DNA from: Streptomyces eurocidicus
Lineage (GTDB): Bacteria > Actinomycetota > Actinomycetes > Streptomycetales > Streptomycetaceae
DNA: 64,000 nucleotides
Direction: 5' to 3'
Assembly: GCF_002891295.1 (NCBI RefSeq)
Contig: NZ_LGUI01000001.1
Coordinates: 434,001 to 498,000 of the forward strand
Below, piece by piece: positions 19,367-27,042 of this stretch. Both the position numbers and the translations under genes were made by a program. The notes below the pieces were generated by a model that had not been told where the DNA came from, ran no database searches, and saw only the letters and a list, made by a program, of their open reading frames with translations. Every line of letters begins with the position of its first letter. Positions within the stretch are counted from its first letter, which is position 1.

Positions 19367-20472
19367 GCACCGAGACCGATCGCGACCAGGAAGCAGCGCA
19401 GCTACGCGCCAAGCTCGCGCAGACCCTCGTCGACGCCGGCGACCTGACCGACCCCGCATGGCGGGACGCATTCGAGAAGATCCCCCGCGACAAGTGCGTG
19501 CCCTACTTCTACGACCACACCGGCCGCAAGATCACCGGCGACGACCCTGAGACCCGCGAGCAGTGGCTCACCACCGTTCATGAGAACCGGCCTCTCGTCA
19601 CGCACCGCACCGACGGCGCCGCCACGTCGAGCAGCTCACAGCCCTCGATCATGGCAACCATGCTCGAAGCGTTGCAGGTCAAGGACGGAATGCGAGTCCT
19701 CGAACTGGGCGCCGGCACCGGCTACAACGCCGCCCTGCTCGCGCACCGGCTCGGCGACGACAACGTCGTGACCATCGATGTCTCGCCCGACATCACCGGC
19801 CCCGCCCGTGAGCGCCTCGCCGCAACAGGGCATCACCCGCTCGTCGTCACCGGAGACGGAAGCTTCGGATGGCCGGACAAGGCCCCGTACGACCGCATCA
19901 TGGCCACCTGCCAGCTCAGGACCATCCCTCCCGCGCTCGTGCGGCAACTCGCTGAGGGCGGGTTCATCCTCGCCCCGCTCGGCAACGCCCTCGCCCGCAT
20001 CCACCGCACCGGTGAGCGCACAGCCGAAGGCGCCTTCCTCCCCGGCGGCGCGTTCTTCATGCCGCTGCGGCGCGGTCTCGGCGACGGACAGCCGGCCCGT
20101 CGGCCCGCCCTGCCCGACGCCGTCGGCCGGCCTACCCGCCTGCCTGCCGCTGCCATCGCGAACAACGACTTCCGCTTTCTCCTGAGCATCGCTGTCCCGG
20201 ACCTCACATGGCAGTACGACCTCGCCGACGACAGGAAGCCCACGGGGGCACGAGTCTGGACGCCTGACGGTTCCATCGCCAGCCTCACGGCCGACGGCAC
20301 CGTGACTGAGGCTGGCCCCCGCTACCTCTGGGCCGCCCTTGAAAAGGAGTACGAAACATTCCTCACCACAGGCGAGCCCGGCCCTGATCGCTACGGCGTC
20401 ACGATCAACGAGGACACACAGCGCATCTGGCTCGACACCGCCGACGGGCGGGGGTGGAGCCTCACCCCCTGA
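19363..20472 (+). CDS. PIMT-like O-methyltransferase of the graspetide cluster
   Basis: A 369-aa protein. The N-terminal half is a protein-L-isoaspartate O-methyltransferase fold: TSSSSQPSIMATMLEALQV, SAM loop VLELGAGTGYNAALLAHRLG, then GDGSFGWPDKAPYDRIMATC. The C-terminal ~140 residues are specific to RiPP-associated members. In known clusters such enzymes methylate a core Asp, which then cyclises to an aspartimide. The Asp79-Gly80 of the precursor is the likely target. GTG start overlaps the ligase stop. It ends 86 bp before the right attachment-like repeat, so it is the last gene of the island. Confidence 0.85.
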   Translation: MSTETDRDQEAAQLRAKLAQTLVDAGDLTDPAWRDAFEKIPRDKCVPYFYDHTGRKITGDDPETREQWLTTVHENRPLVTHRTDGAATSSSSQPSIMATMLEALQVKDGMRVLELGAGTGYNAALLAHRLGDDNVVTIDVSPDITGPARERLAATGHHPLVVTGDGSFGWPDKAPYDRIMATCQLRTIPPALVRQLAEGGFILAPLGNALARIHRTGERTAEGAFLPGGAFFMPLRRGLGDGQPARRPALPDAVGRPTRLPAAAIANNDFRFLLSIAVPDLTWQYDLADDRKPTGARVWTPDGSIASLTADGTVTEAGPRYLWAALEKEYETFLTTGEPGPDRYGVTINEDTQRIWLDTADGRGWSLTP

Positions 20473-20558
20473 ATCAGCCGAATCACCAACGGCCCCGGAC
20501 CGCTCAGCGCGGGCCGGGGCCGCCGCCTACCTGCGACGTTTGGCTGACACAGCCCTGC

Positions 20559-20622
20559 TTTGTATCGTAGGGAAACAAAGTGGCGCCGTCCGCCCTCCCT
20601 GACCAGCGGGCGGGGCCGCTTG
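20559..20622. repeat. Right 64-bp attachment-like repeat (attR candidate)
   Basis: This is the partner of 13546-13609, with 54 of 64 positions identical and no gaps. The AAACAAAGTGGC block (12 bp) and GCGGGCG/GGCCGCTTG blocks are identical. Its left end keeps the TTTGTnTC...GAnACAAA symmetry. It lies 31 bp before the HAD hydrolase ATG, so integration would have occurred just upstream of that gene. Confidence 0.65.
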
Positions 20623-20653
20623 TCCCTCCCGCCGCCCAAGCTCAGGAGTACGT

Positions 20654-21313
20654 ATGCGCAGCTCAGAGACTGTTGGTGTTTTTAAGGCTGTGCTCCTGGA
20701 CATGGACGGCACGATCGTCAACTCCGACGCCGTCGTGGAGCGCTGCTGGCGCGACTGGGCGGCGGAGCAGGGCCTGGACGGCGACGCCGTCATGAAGGTC
20801 GTCCACGGCCGCCAGGGCTACGCGACCATGGCCGTCCTCCTCCCGGACCGCCCGATGGAGCAGAACCACGCCGACAACGCCCGGATGCTGGCCGCCGAGA
20901 CGGCCGATGTCGCCGGCGTCGTCCCGGTGGCCGGCGCCCCGGCCTTCATGGCGTCCCTGGCGGACCTCCCGCACGCCCTGGTCACCTCGGCCGACCGCGC
21001 CCTCTCCGAGGCCCGGATGACCGCGGCGGGCCTCCCGATGCCGGAGGTCCGCGTCACGGCGGAGTCCGTGGGCGCCAGCAAGCCCGACCCGGAGGGCTTC
21101 CTCAAGGGCGCCGCGGCACTCGGCTTCGCCCCGGCGGACTGCGTCGTCTTCGAGGACTCGGAGGCGGGGATCGCGGCCGGCAAGGCGGCGGGCATGCGCG
21201 TGGTGGGCGTGGGCCCGCGCGCGGCGGCCCACGCGCCGGACGTGGCGGTGGCGGACCTGACGGAGGTACGCGTGGAGGCGGACGGCGAGGGCATCGTCCT
21301 GCGCGTCGGCTGA
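20654..21313 (+). CDS. HAD family hydrolase (phosphatase/phosphonatase type)
   Basis: A 219-aa HAD-IA phosphatase. Motif I is LLDMDGTIV (nucleophile and acid/base Asp), motif II VTSADR, motif III Lys in GASKPDPEGFLKG, motif IV FEDSEAGIAAGKAAGM. The cap domain lies between I and II. It probably dephosphorylates a sugar phosphate. The island's right repeat ends 31 bp before its ATG, so its original promoter may have been displaced by the integration. Confidence 0.85.
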   Translation: MRSSETVGVFKAVLLDMDGTIVNSDAVVERCWRDWAAEQGLDGDAVMKVVHGRQGYATMAVLLPDRPMEQNHADNARMLAAETADVAGVVPVAGAPAFMASLADLPHALVTSADRALSEARMTAAGLPMPEVRVTAESVGASKPDPEGFLKGAAALGFAPADCVVFEDSEAGIAAGKAAGMRVVGVGPRAAAHAPDVAVADLTEVRVEADGEGIVLRVG

Positions 21314-21433
21314 GGCACGGCTTCTTCGGGCGCACCGGCCGAGCTCACGGTCCGCTACGAAGCGACCGTCCTGGTCACGGCCCTCAACGAGTGGCTGTGA
21401 CCAGCGCTTTCACCAGAGGTACGGGAGAGGCCG

Positions 21434-21781
21434 TCAGCGGTGGCCCAGCACGTTGACCACCCGTCCACTGGGGTCGCGGACGAAGAACCGCCGCACGCCC
21501 CACTCCTCGTCCTGCAAGGGGTGAATGATCTCCGCACCGCTCTCCCGCATGACCGCGTAAGCCGCATCCACATCGTCCACCTCGACACTCATGTCGGGGG
21601 TGACGGGCGCGGTCTTGTCGCCGGCCATGATGCTGATCTGCGCCGCCGGGCTGGACGGGGAGGCGAGCGTCATGATCCAGCCGTGGTTCATGACCTCCTC
21701 GAAGCCCAGCAGGCCGTAGAACTCCCGGCTCTCCTGGGCAGCCTCCGACTGGATATTGGGCACGACACGGCGAACGGCCAT
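21434..21781 (-). CDS. VOC family protein (glyoxalase-like)
   Basis: A 115-aa single glyoxalase/bleomycin-resistance fold: two beta-alpha-beta-beta-beta modules, VVPNIQSEAAQESREFYGLLGFEEVMNHGWI and MSVEVDDVDAAYAVMRESGAEIIHPLQDEEWGVRRFFVRDPSGRVVNVLGHR, here described by segment only. The start ATG at 21781 gives the normal family N-terminus. Metal ligands are not clear. Function could be dioxygenase, isomerase or drug binding. It is flanked by copies of a GGCGCACCGGC-containing repeat (21317-21342, 21880-21934). Confidence 0.75.
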   Translation of the reverse strand: MAVRRVVPNIQSEAAQESREFYGLLGFEEVMNHGWIMTLASPSSPAAQISIMAGDKTAPVTPDMSVEVDDVDAAYAVMRESGAEIIHPLQDEEWGVRRFFVRDPSGRVVNVLGHR

Positions 21782-22077
21782 CGGTGACTCCAAGTGAGAA
21801 CAAACCTGTCTCTGTGTCTCCCCAGGGGTACTACGGCGCACCCGTAGCCGCACACGCTTTCGGTACGCGCTCCGGGTATGGGGCTTCCCGGCGCACCGGC
21901 TGACGTACGGCCTCTTCCGGCGCACCGGCCGAAGCCGTACGCGGCCGGTGCGGTCGGGGCGGCCGGTGCTTGTCGCCCCGGGGTTCAGCCCGCCTGCGCC
22001 TTGAGGTGAGCGATCACCTCGTCGAGCTCCTTGGTGGGCGAGAAGTTCAGGAACTCACTGTCCTCGGGTGGTGGCCG

Positions 22078-22299
22078 TCATGGCTCCTCCTCGTCCCGCC
22101 CGGCCGCCCCGCCGGCACGCAGGCGGGAGATCTGCGCGTCGTAGTCGTCCAGGACCCGCCGCAACCGCTCCAGCGCCTCGGCGGGAACCTCCACGGGCGC
22201 GGCCCCGGCCACGTACCGGCCCGCGGCGACCAGCGCCGCGAACTCGTAGGCGTGCGAGGTGACGCGCAGCACGCCGGGGCGGGCCCACTCGATGCGCAT
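22078..22299 (-). CDS. Small hypothetical protein downstream of the AhpD-like gene
   Basis: A 73-aa protein beginning MRIEWARPGVLRVTSHAYEF. It has a predicted beta-hairpin start, a helix EALERLRRVLDDYDAQISRLRAGG and an acidic end. It starts 4 bp after the AhpD-like stop, so the two are co-transcribed. Its stop codon overlaps an ATG (ATGA) that opens only an 8-codon frame; the neighbouring frame then encodes LNFSPTKELDEVIAHLKAQAG to a stop at 21985, perhaps a third, frameshifted gene. Function unknown. Confidence 0.55.
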   Translation of the reverse strand: MRIEWARPGVLRVTSHAYEFAALVAAGRYVAGAAPVEVPAEALERLRRVLDDYDAQISRLRAGGAAGRDEEEP

Positions 22300-22303
22300 G
22301 GCT

Positions 22304-22696
22304 TCACGCCTTGGCGCTCAGATAGCCCTTGATCTGTTCGAGCTCCTGGGCGAACGCGTCGTAGTCCTCCCGCATACCGTTGAGGTACGCGCTCCAGCCG
22401 AGGCTGTTCTTGGCGTAGTGGACGGCCTCCTGGATCTCCTCGTCCGTGGCCCCGAAGAGCCGGGCGGCCTCGGTGTGGAAGAGCGTGCAGTAACGGCATT
22501 TGGTTTCGGAGTGCAGGGCGATCCCCATGAGTTCCTTGTACTTGTTGGGAATCAGGGTCTCGCCGAGCTCGATCCTCTTGAATATCTCCCACTCGTGTTC
22601 GAGCAGGTCGTCGGGGATGCCGGAGATGAAGTGCGGAACGAGTCCCAGCCTCTCCTTGATCTCCGCCTCGACCTCGGCACGGCTACGGGCGGCCAT
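22304..22696 (-). CDS. Carboxymuconolactone decarboxylase / AhpD-like protein
   Basis: A 130-aa helical protein of the CMD superfamily. The redox motif is in LHSETKCRYCTLFHTEAARLFG (CxxC plus the His six residues on, as in AhpD proton relay). EEIQEAVHYAKNSLGWSAYLNG is the typical following helix. It may be a peroxidase reductant or a decarboxylase-fold enzyme. The ATG at 22696 follows GGGGGTGG; an earlier ATG at 22714 would add six residues. Confidence 0.8.
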   Translation of the reverse strand: MAARSRAEVEAEIKERLGLVPHFISGIPDDLLEHEWEIFKRIELGETLIPNKYKELMGIALHSETKCRYCTLFHTEAARLFGATDEEIQEAVHYAKNSLGWSAYLNGMREDYDAFAQELEQIKGYLSAKA

Positions 22697-23037
22697 GGCA
22701 GCCACCCCCTTCATGGGAGCCGGGTAGCTGTTTCTCCCTTCTCACAATAGGACAGATCAGAACTGGAGTGCGAGGGTTTCACCCGTTTCCACCCGTCCGA
22801 GATACGGCGCCGGAGCCGGGGTAGCCTCACCCCGCCTCATGGGCGGGCCGATCGGTAGTCCAGTCGTCGAAAACCTGCCCAGGAAGCAAGCAGCCCACCC
22901 CGAGCTGGACGATTCCCGCCGATGTGCCATCACCCGCCGATCGGCCGCAACCGCCCCCTTGACTCCCGTTCCCTTGCCGGTAGTTCAGTTGGTCGATACC
23001 TCGGAATGCGAAGTCACTCCGATGCCATGATGTTCAT
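22697..23037. other. Intergenic region upstream of the HEPN module
   Basis: This 341-bp divergent region is less GC-rich than its surroundings. It should carry promoters for the AhpD-like operon and the HEPN/NTPase pair. A GGTAGTTCAGTTGGT segment near 22978 recalls a tRNA D-arm, but no T-arm or acceptor stem follows, so it is not a tRNA. Confidence 0.4.
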
Positions 23038-23451
23038 ATGGTGCTTCAGGTGGGGGTCAGGGCACTCCAGCAGCGCAGGATTCAACTACGCGACAGCTCC
23101 GACGCGGTGACCGCGACCGGGGACGCAGCTACAGCCGGTTTGCTTCTGTTCTACGCGGCGGAGTGCGCTCTCAAGGAGCGGCTGCTGGTACGCCGGGGAC
23201 TCCGTGACTCCTCGGGCCTGGAGCCCACTCATGATCTACGGAGGATCGCCAAGGAACTGCGGCTTCCCCGGCATCTCGGTGAGCGACTGGACCGGCTTCG
23301 GAATTGCCGACTGCATCCGGCCACCCGCGGCTCCGTGACCCTGGCCGATCTACACCAGGCCTGGCGTTATGGTGCGAAGCTGGACGCTGCGGACGAGAAG
23401 GAAGCCCACGAAGTGCTCCGCATTCTGATCACATGGTGCGAGCGGGACTGA
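23038..23451 (+). CDS. HEPN-domain protein (candidate RNase toxin)
   Basis: A 137-aa all-helical protein. It carries an R-X4-H motif, R88-NCRL-H93, with the polar N after Arg that is usual in active HEPN ribonucleases. An upstream helix with GLLLFYAAECALKERLLVRRG and a PTHDLRRIAKEL segment fit the HEPN bundle. HEPN proteins cut RNA in toxin-antitoxin, CRISPR and abortive-infection systems. The next gene, a double P-loop NTPase, starts 14 bp after this stop and is probably the sensor or switch. The ATG at 23038 has little ribosome site, so translation may be leaderless or start at GTG 23041. Confidence 0.6.
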   Translation: MVLQVGVRALQQRRIQLRDSSDAVTATGDAATAGLLLFYAAECALKERLLVRRGLRDSSGLEPTHDLRRIAKELRLPRHLGERLDRLRNCRLHPATRGSVTLADLHQAWRYGAKLDAADEKEAHEVLRILITWCERD

Positions 23452-23465
23452 GGAGTGGAATACCA

Positions 23466-26204
23466 GTGGCCGACCTGAACGAGCTGGAGGGGCCGAGGCC
23501 TCCCGACCATCTGTTCACCTGGGTCGACGTGGATGAACATCTCACCCTCCTGGCGGCTGAAGGCCGGTGGCCGGAGTGGCTGTACGCAGCGGACGGCTGG
23601 TGGGACGGCTTGGAACTCGTCGTCGCCCGCGACACGAACACGGACCGGGTGAGGGAGTGGCTGGATCTCGCCTTCGGCGCCGGCTCGACCGAGCGGCACG
23701 ACGGGGAACTCATGCTGGGCCTTGACGACCCCCGGACAACCGCGTTCACAGGCGTGCCCGTGATCCTCAGTCATGAGCCGGAGAACGCCGAGCAGCCGCG
23801 TCGGGTCCCACTGTTGCGTGAGAAGCACATCACCCGGCAGTTGGCAGACCCCTTGGACCGCCCGAAGGACGGGCGCTTCGCCGGCGACGTCCAGTTGGTG
23901 GCTTTCCACTCCTTCAAGGGCGGTGTGGGTCGCACGGTGCACGCAGTCGCCATGGCCGACTCCGTGGCCCGGCGTGGGGGCAATGTGCTCCTGGTCGACG
24001 CGGACCTGGAGGCCCCGGGCATTACCTGGATGCACAAGGCCCAAGGGGGGCAGCTCGACTTCTGCTACGCGGACCTTTTGGCCCTGCTGCAAGGTTCCGA
24101 TGAGGGGGGCTGCTCGGCGGCCATAGACATCGCAGCCGCGTATCTACCCAATCAGCAGGTAGGCCGGTACCCGGGGACCGGACGCATCACGGTCGTCCCG
24201 ACAGGCCGGGGAAACCTGATGGGCCCCCCGTTGATCGAACCGGCGGATCTCCTCACACCCGGCCGGTCGCCGTACTTCCTCACCGAGGCACTGGCCGCCC
24301 TGGCAGCACGCGTCGGAGCGGACACCGTGGTCGTGGATCTCCGCGCGGGCGCGTCCGAGCTGTCCGCGCCCGTTCTGCTCGACCCTCGCGTACAACGCGT
24401 TTTCGTCACGACCCTGAGCCATCAGTCCCTCGCGGGTACCGGACAGCTCGTACGGCAACTGGGGCGTCGGGCGCCCGCTGTTCAAGGTGTCGACCCGGCG
24501 AGCTCGGTCATCATCACCCAGTGCCGTCCGGACGTGCACGCCGCGCAAGTGGAGCAGGCTCGTGACGAACTCGGCAGTGCCCTGTTGGCAGCGCTGACGC
24601 CGTCGAGCGAGGGCATCGACTCCACGACGAGCGGCGTGGACTCGGCCATCCTCTCGCGACCGGTGGTGAGCCCGTTCCGCGAGGAGCTACTGGCACTTCC
24701 TTCGAGCTGGGAAGCCGTCCTACGCGTCCTGGACAACTGCAAACTGGCGGATGTCCTGGAGCCGATCACTCCGATGCCCGCCCCGACCTCCGGGGCCCCG
24801 CAGGATTCCGAGGCCCCCCCGGCACCCGTGGACTACCGCGCGCTGCGCAGGAACCTCGCGGACACCGCGAACCGCTTCATCCACGCGGAGCGCGAGGGCA
24901 TGTCCTCCGCCAGCGGCTTCCTCGTGACCGACCCGCTTCGCAGGCTGCTGGGAGACCATCGCACCGAGCCACCCCTCGCCCTGGTGGTCGGGGCCAAGGG
25001 GGCCGGCAAGACCTTCATGTACGCCAAGGCCTGCGCCGCCCGGTCCTGGGGCAGGTTCGCCGAGCAGTCCCAGGTGGAAGGGGTGCGGCTGGACGCTCCT
25101 GTGGTGCCCCTCCTGGAGTCGGTCAACCTCGAAAGCCACGAGCTGGCCCCGCAGGACCTCAGGGACGCCTTCGCTGCCGGTCACAGTGGAGGAAATGGAA
25201 AAGCGGATTCGTTCCAAGAGATCACCGATCGGCTGAAGAGCGGACTCTCCAGGCTCGACAGTCAGGACGAGGTCGGCTGGCGACGCCTCTGGCTGGAGTG
25301 CCTGGCCGCCGCGGCGGGTGTCCTGCCCCAACCCGGCGAGAGCGTGGAGAGCGCGCTGACCGAGCTGGGCAGACAAGCGAGGGCAGTTTTCGTCATCGAT
25401 GGGCTGGAAGACCTTCTCCAGACGTTGGACAGCGAGGTCAAACGAACAGCGCTGCGCGTGCTGCTGATCGATGTGCTCGCATGGCTTCGGTCATTGCGAG
25501 GAAGGCCCCTGGGACTGGTGGTCTTCGTCCGCCAGGACCTGGTGACACGGGCTGTCCGGCAGAACAGCGGCCAGCTGCTGGGCAGGTATGAGTCCTACGC
25601 TCTGCGCTGGGACAAAGAAGAGGCACTGCGGCTGGCCCTGTGGGTGGCGGCTCACGCCCAGGCCCTCCCCTCCCCCGTGGCCACCACGGAGATCACCGAG
25701 CTGCCCGAGGAAAAGCTCCTGGAATCCCTCATCCAGTTGTGGGGATGGAAGATGGGGACGGAGAAATCCAAGGAGGCGCGCTCCCATCTCTGGGTGCCCG
25801 CCGCCCTCGGCGACTTCCACGATCAGGTCCAGGCACGGGACGTGGTCAAGTTCCTCGCCGAGGCGGCACGCCTCTCCATTCCCCAGACGACCTGGGAAGA
25901 CCGCGTCCTGGTGCCCAGTGCCATGCGCAACGCGCTCCTCGAATGCAGCAAGAACAAGATCTCGGCGATCCAGGCGGAGAACCAGGAGGTCGGCGACCTC
26001 CTGGCCAGGCTCCAACTATTGGAAGCGGTGAACGTGCCTTTCTGGCTCAAGGCAGTGGGACTCACCGTCGAGGAAGCCGACTTCCTGGTGGACTCCGGCG
26101 TATTCGCCCGGGAGAAGGACGGCCGGTTCTGGGTCGCGGAGATCTACCGGCACGGTCTGGGGTTCGGAAGTGAGCGGCGGGCGAAAGTCTTGTGGCGCCG
26201 CTGA
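23466..26204 (+). CDS. KGGVGR-motif ATPase fused to second P-loop NTPase
   Basis: A 912-aa protein. Residues 1-140 form an uncharacterised N-terminal domain (LFTWVDVDEHLTLLAAEGRWPEW). From ~143 comes a ParA/MinD-like fold with the variant Walker A KGGVGRT (151-157), VLLVDADLEAPG and a switch VVVDLRAG (about 288-295). A second P-loop domain starts near 505: Walker A GAKGAGKT (509-516), Walker B VFVIDGLEDLL (641-651), and a possible sensor Arg in VFVRQDL. The C-terminal ~200 residues are helical. The GTG start is preceded by GAGGAG. Sharing an operon with a HEPN protein suggests a sensor that unleashes an RNase, but that is inference; no close characterised relative was recognised. Confidence 0.7.
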   Translation: MADLNELEGPRPPDHLFTWVDVDEHLTLLAAEGRWPEWLYAADGWWDGLELVVARDTNTDRVREWLDLAFGAGSTERHDGELMLGLDDPRTTAFTGVPVILSHEPENAEQPRRVPLLREKHITRQLADPLDRPKDGRFAGDVQLVAFHSFKGGVGRTVHAVAMADSVARRGGNVLLVDADLEAPGITWMHKAQGGQLDFCYADLLALLQGSDEGGCSAAIDIAAAYLPNQQVGRYPGTGRITVVPTGRGNLMGPPLIEPADLLTPGRSPYFLTEALAALAARVGADTVVVDLRAGASELSAPVLLDPRVQRVFVTTLSHQSLAGTGQLVRQLGRRAPAVQGVDPASSVIITQCRPDVHAAQVEQARDELGSALLAALTPSSEGIDSTTSGVDSAILSRPVVSPFREELLALPSSWEAVLRVLDNCKLADVLEPITPMPAPTSGAPQDSEAPPAPVDYRALRRNLADTANRFIHAEREGMSSASGFLVTDPLRRLLGDHRTEPPLALVVGAKGAGKTFMYAKACAARSWGRFAEQSQVEGVRLDAPVVPLLESVNLESHELAPQDLRDAFAAGHSGGNGKADSFQEITDRLKSGLSRLDSQDEVGWRRLWLECLAAAAGVLPQPGESVESALTELGRQARAVFVIDGLEDLLQTLDSEVKRTALRVLLIDVLAWLRSLRGRPLGLVVFVRQDLVTRAVRQNSGQLLGRYESYALRWDKEEALRLALWVAAHAQALPSPVATTEITELPEEKLLESLIQLWGWKMGTEKSKEARSHLWVPAALGDFHDQVQARDVVKFLAEAARLSIPQTTWEDRVLVPSAMRNALLECSKNKISAIQAENQEVGDLLARLQLLEAVNVPFWLKAVGLTVEEADFLVDSGVFAREKDGRFWVAEIYRHGLGFGSERRAKVLWRR

Positions 26205-26215
26205 GGCGACGGGAC

Positions 26216-26251
26216 GGCCGGGGGCCTCGCCTGTGCATACGCCCCCCGGCC
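26216..26251. terminator. Hairpin between convergent NTPase and TMEM165 genes
   Basis: GGCCGGGGGC (26216-26225) pairs with GCCCCCCGGCC (26241-26251), with one bulged C and a 15-nt loop. It sits between the two stops (26204 and 26265) and can serve both strands. Confidence 0.6.
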
Positions 26252-26262
26252 GCCAGGCCCCC

Positions 26263-26844
26263 TCAGCCCGTGACCGCCTCATACAGGCTGAACCCCGCCA
26301 GCGCCAGCATCACCACCGCCGCGATCTTGGTGATCAGCGCCAGCGGTACGTACTTCATCAGGGTGCGCCCGCCCAGGATGCCGAGGCCCGCCACCGCCCA
26401 CAGGGCCAGGACCGCGCCGACGCCGACCGAGACCGGGTCGTCGTAGCGGGCCGCGAGGTTGGCGGTCATGATCTGGGTGAGGTCGCCGAACTCGGCGACG
26501 AGGATGAGCATGAAGCCCGCGCCGGAGACCTTCCAGAAGGACTGGTCGGCGGGCTTCTTGATCTCCTCTTCGCCGTCGTCCTTCTTGAGGAGCAGCATGG
26601 CCGCGCCGCCGAGGAAGAGCAGGCCGACCACCGCTTGGACGAGCCGGTGCGGCAGCAGGGTCAGGACGCTGCCCGCCGCGATGGCGAGGGCGACGTGGAC
26701 GGCGAAGGCGGCGGCGACGCCGACGAAGACGTAGCTCGCGCGGTAGCGGGCGCCGAGCATGAGGCCGGCGAGGGCCGTCTTGTCCGGCAGTTCGGCCAGG
26801 AAGACGACGCCGAAGACCAGGGCGGCGACGGTGAAGCTGAACAC
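26263..26844 (-). CDS. TMEM165/GDT1 (UPF0016) family Mn2+ exporter
   Basis: A 193-aa protein with six membrane helices in two pseudo-repeats. Each repeat has the family motif E-x-x-D-(K/L)-T: FLAELPDKTALAG near residue 20 and LVAEFGDLTQIMTANLAAR near 125. A charged KKDDGEEEIKKP loop separates the repeats. Members export Mn2+ or Ca2+ in exchange for H+. The GTG start (26844) lies just behind a yybP-ykoY manganese riboswitch, which strongly supports Mn2+ as substrate. It is convergent with the HEPN/NTPase module. Confidence 0.87.
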   Translation of the reverse strand: MFSFTVAALVFGVVFLAELPDKTALAGLMLGARYRASYVFVGVAAAFAVHVALAIAAGSVLTLLPHRLVQAVVGLLFLGGAAMLLLKKDDGEEEIKKPADQSFWKVSGAGFMLILVAEFGDLTQIMTANLAARYDDPVSVGVGAVLALWAVAGLGILGGRTLMKYVPLALITKIAAVVMLALAGFSLYEAVTG

Positions 26845-26859
26845 GGGGGTGATACCTCG

Positions 26860-27042
26860 ATCGGTCGGGCTGCCGGACCGAGAGACCTGAGCTGATTCCG
26901 GGGTCGCTTCGGCACGGCAGCGTCGTGGACACTGCGGCCGAAGGTCTCGCTGGCCCTTCCGTGCGGACGGGCCTCCGGGCGCCGGCCGAGGCGAGCTCGG
27001 CAGTATGTCGACGGTCCGGCGAAGAGCTACTCCCCTTCTGCT
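26860..27042 (-). ncRNA. yybP-ykoY manganese riboswitch
   Basis: Read on the minus strand, the leader opens with AAGGGGAGTAGC (27037-27026), the hallmark 5' strand of this class. It continues with ACATACTGCCGAGC and the internal-loop segments GCGAGACC and GCCGAAGCGACC. A closing part with GTCTCTCGGTCCGGCAGCCC follows before the exporter GTG at 26844. Mn2+ binding should switch on the TMEM165 gene. The 5' end lies inside the end of the fetB-like gene, whose TAG stop is part of GGGGAGTAG. Confidence 0.85.

Noticed and set aside
13546..20622. Reading the island as a transposon
   Set aside because: No transposase or terminal inverted repeats; the integrase remnant and att-like direct repeats fit site-specific integration better.
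22970..23025. tRNA-like D-arm (GTAGTTCAGTTGGT)
   Set aside because: No acceptor stem, anticodon arm or T-arm can be drawn around it.
23038..26204. HEPN/NTPase pair as part of the same mobile island
   Set aside because: It lies 2.4 kb outside the right repeat and no integrase or repeat brackets it.
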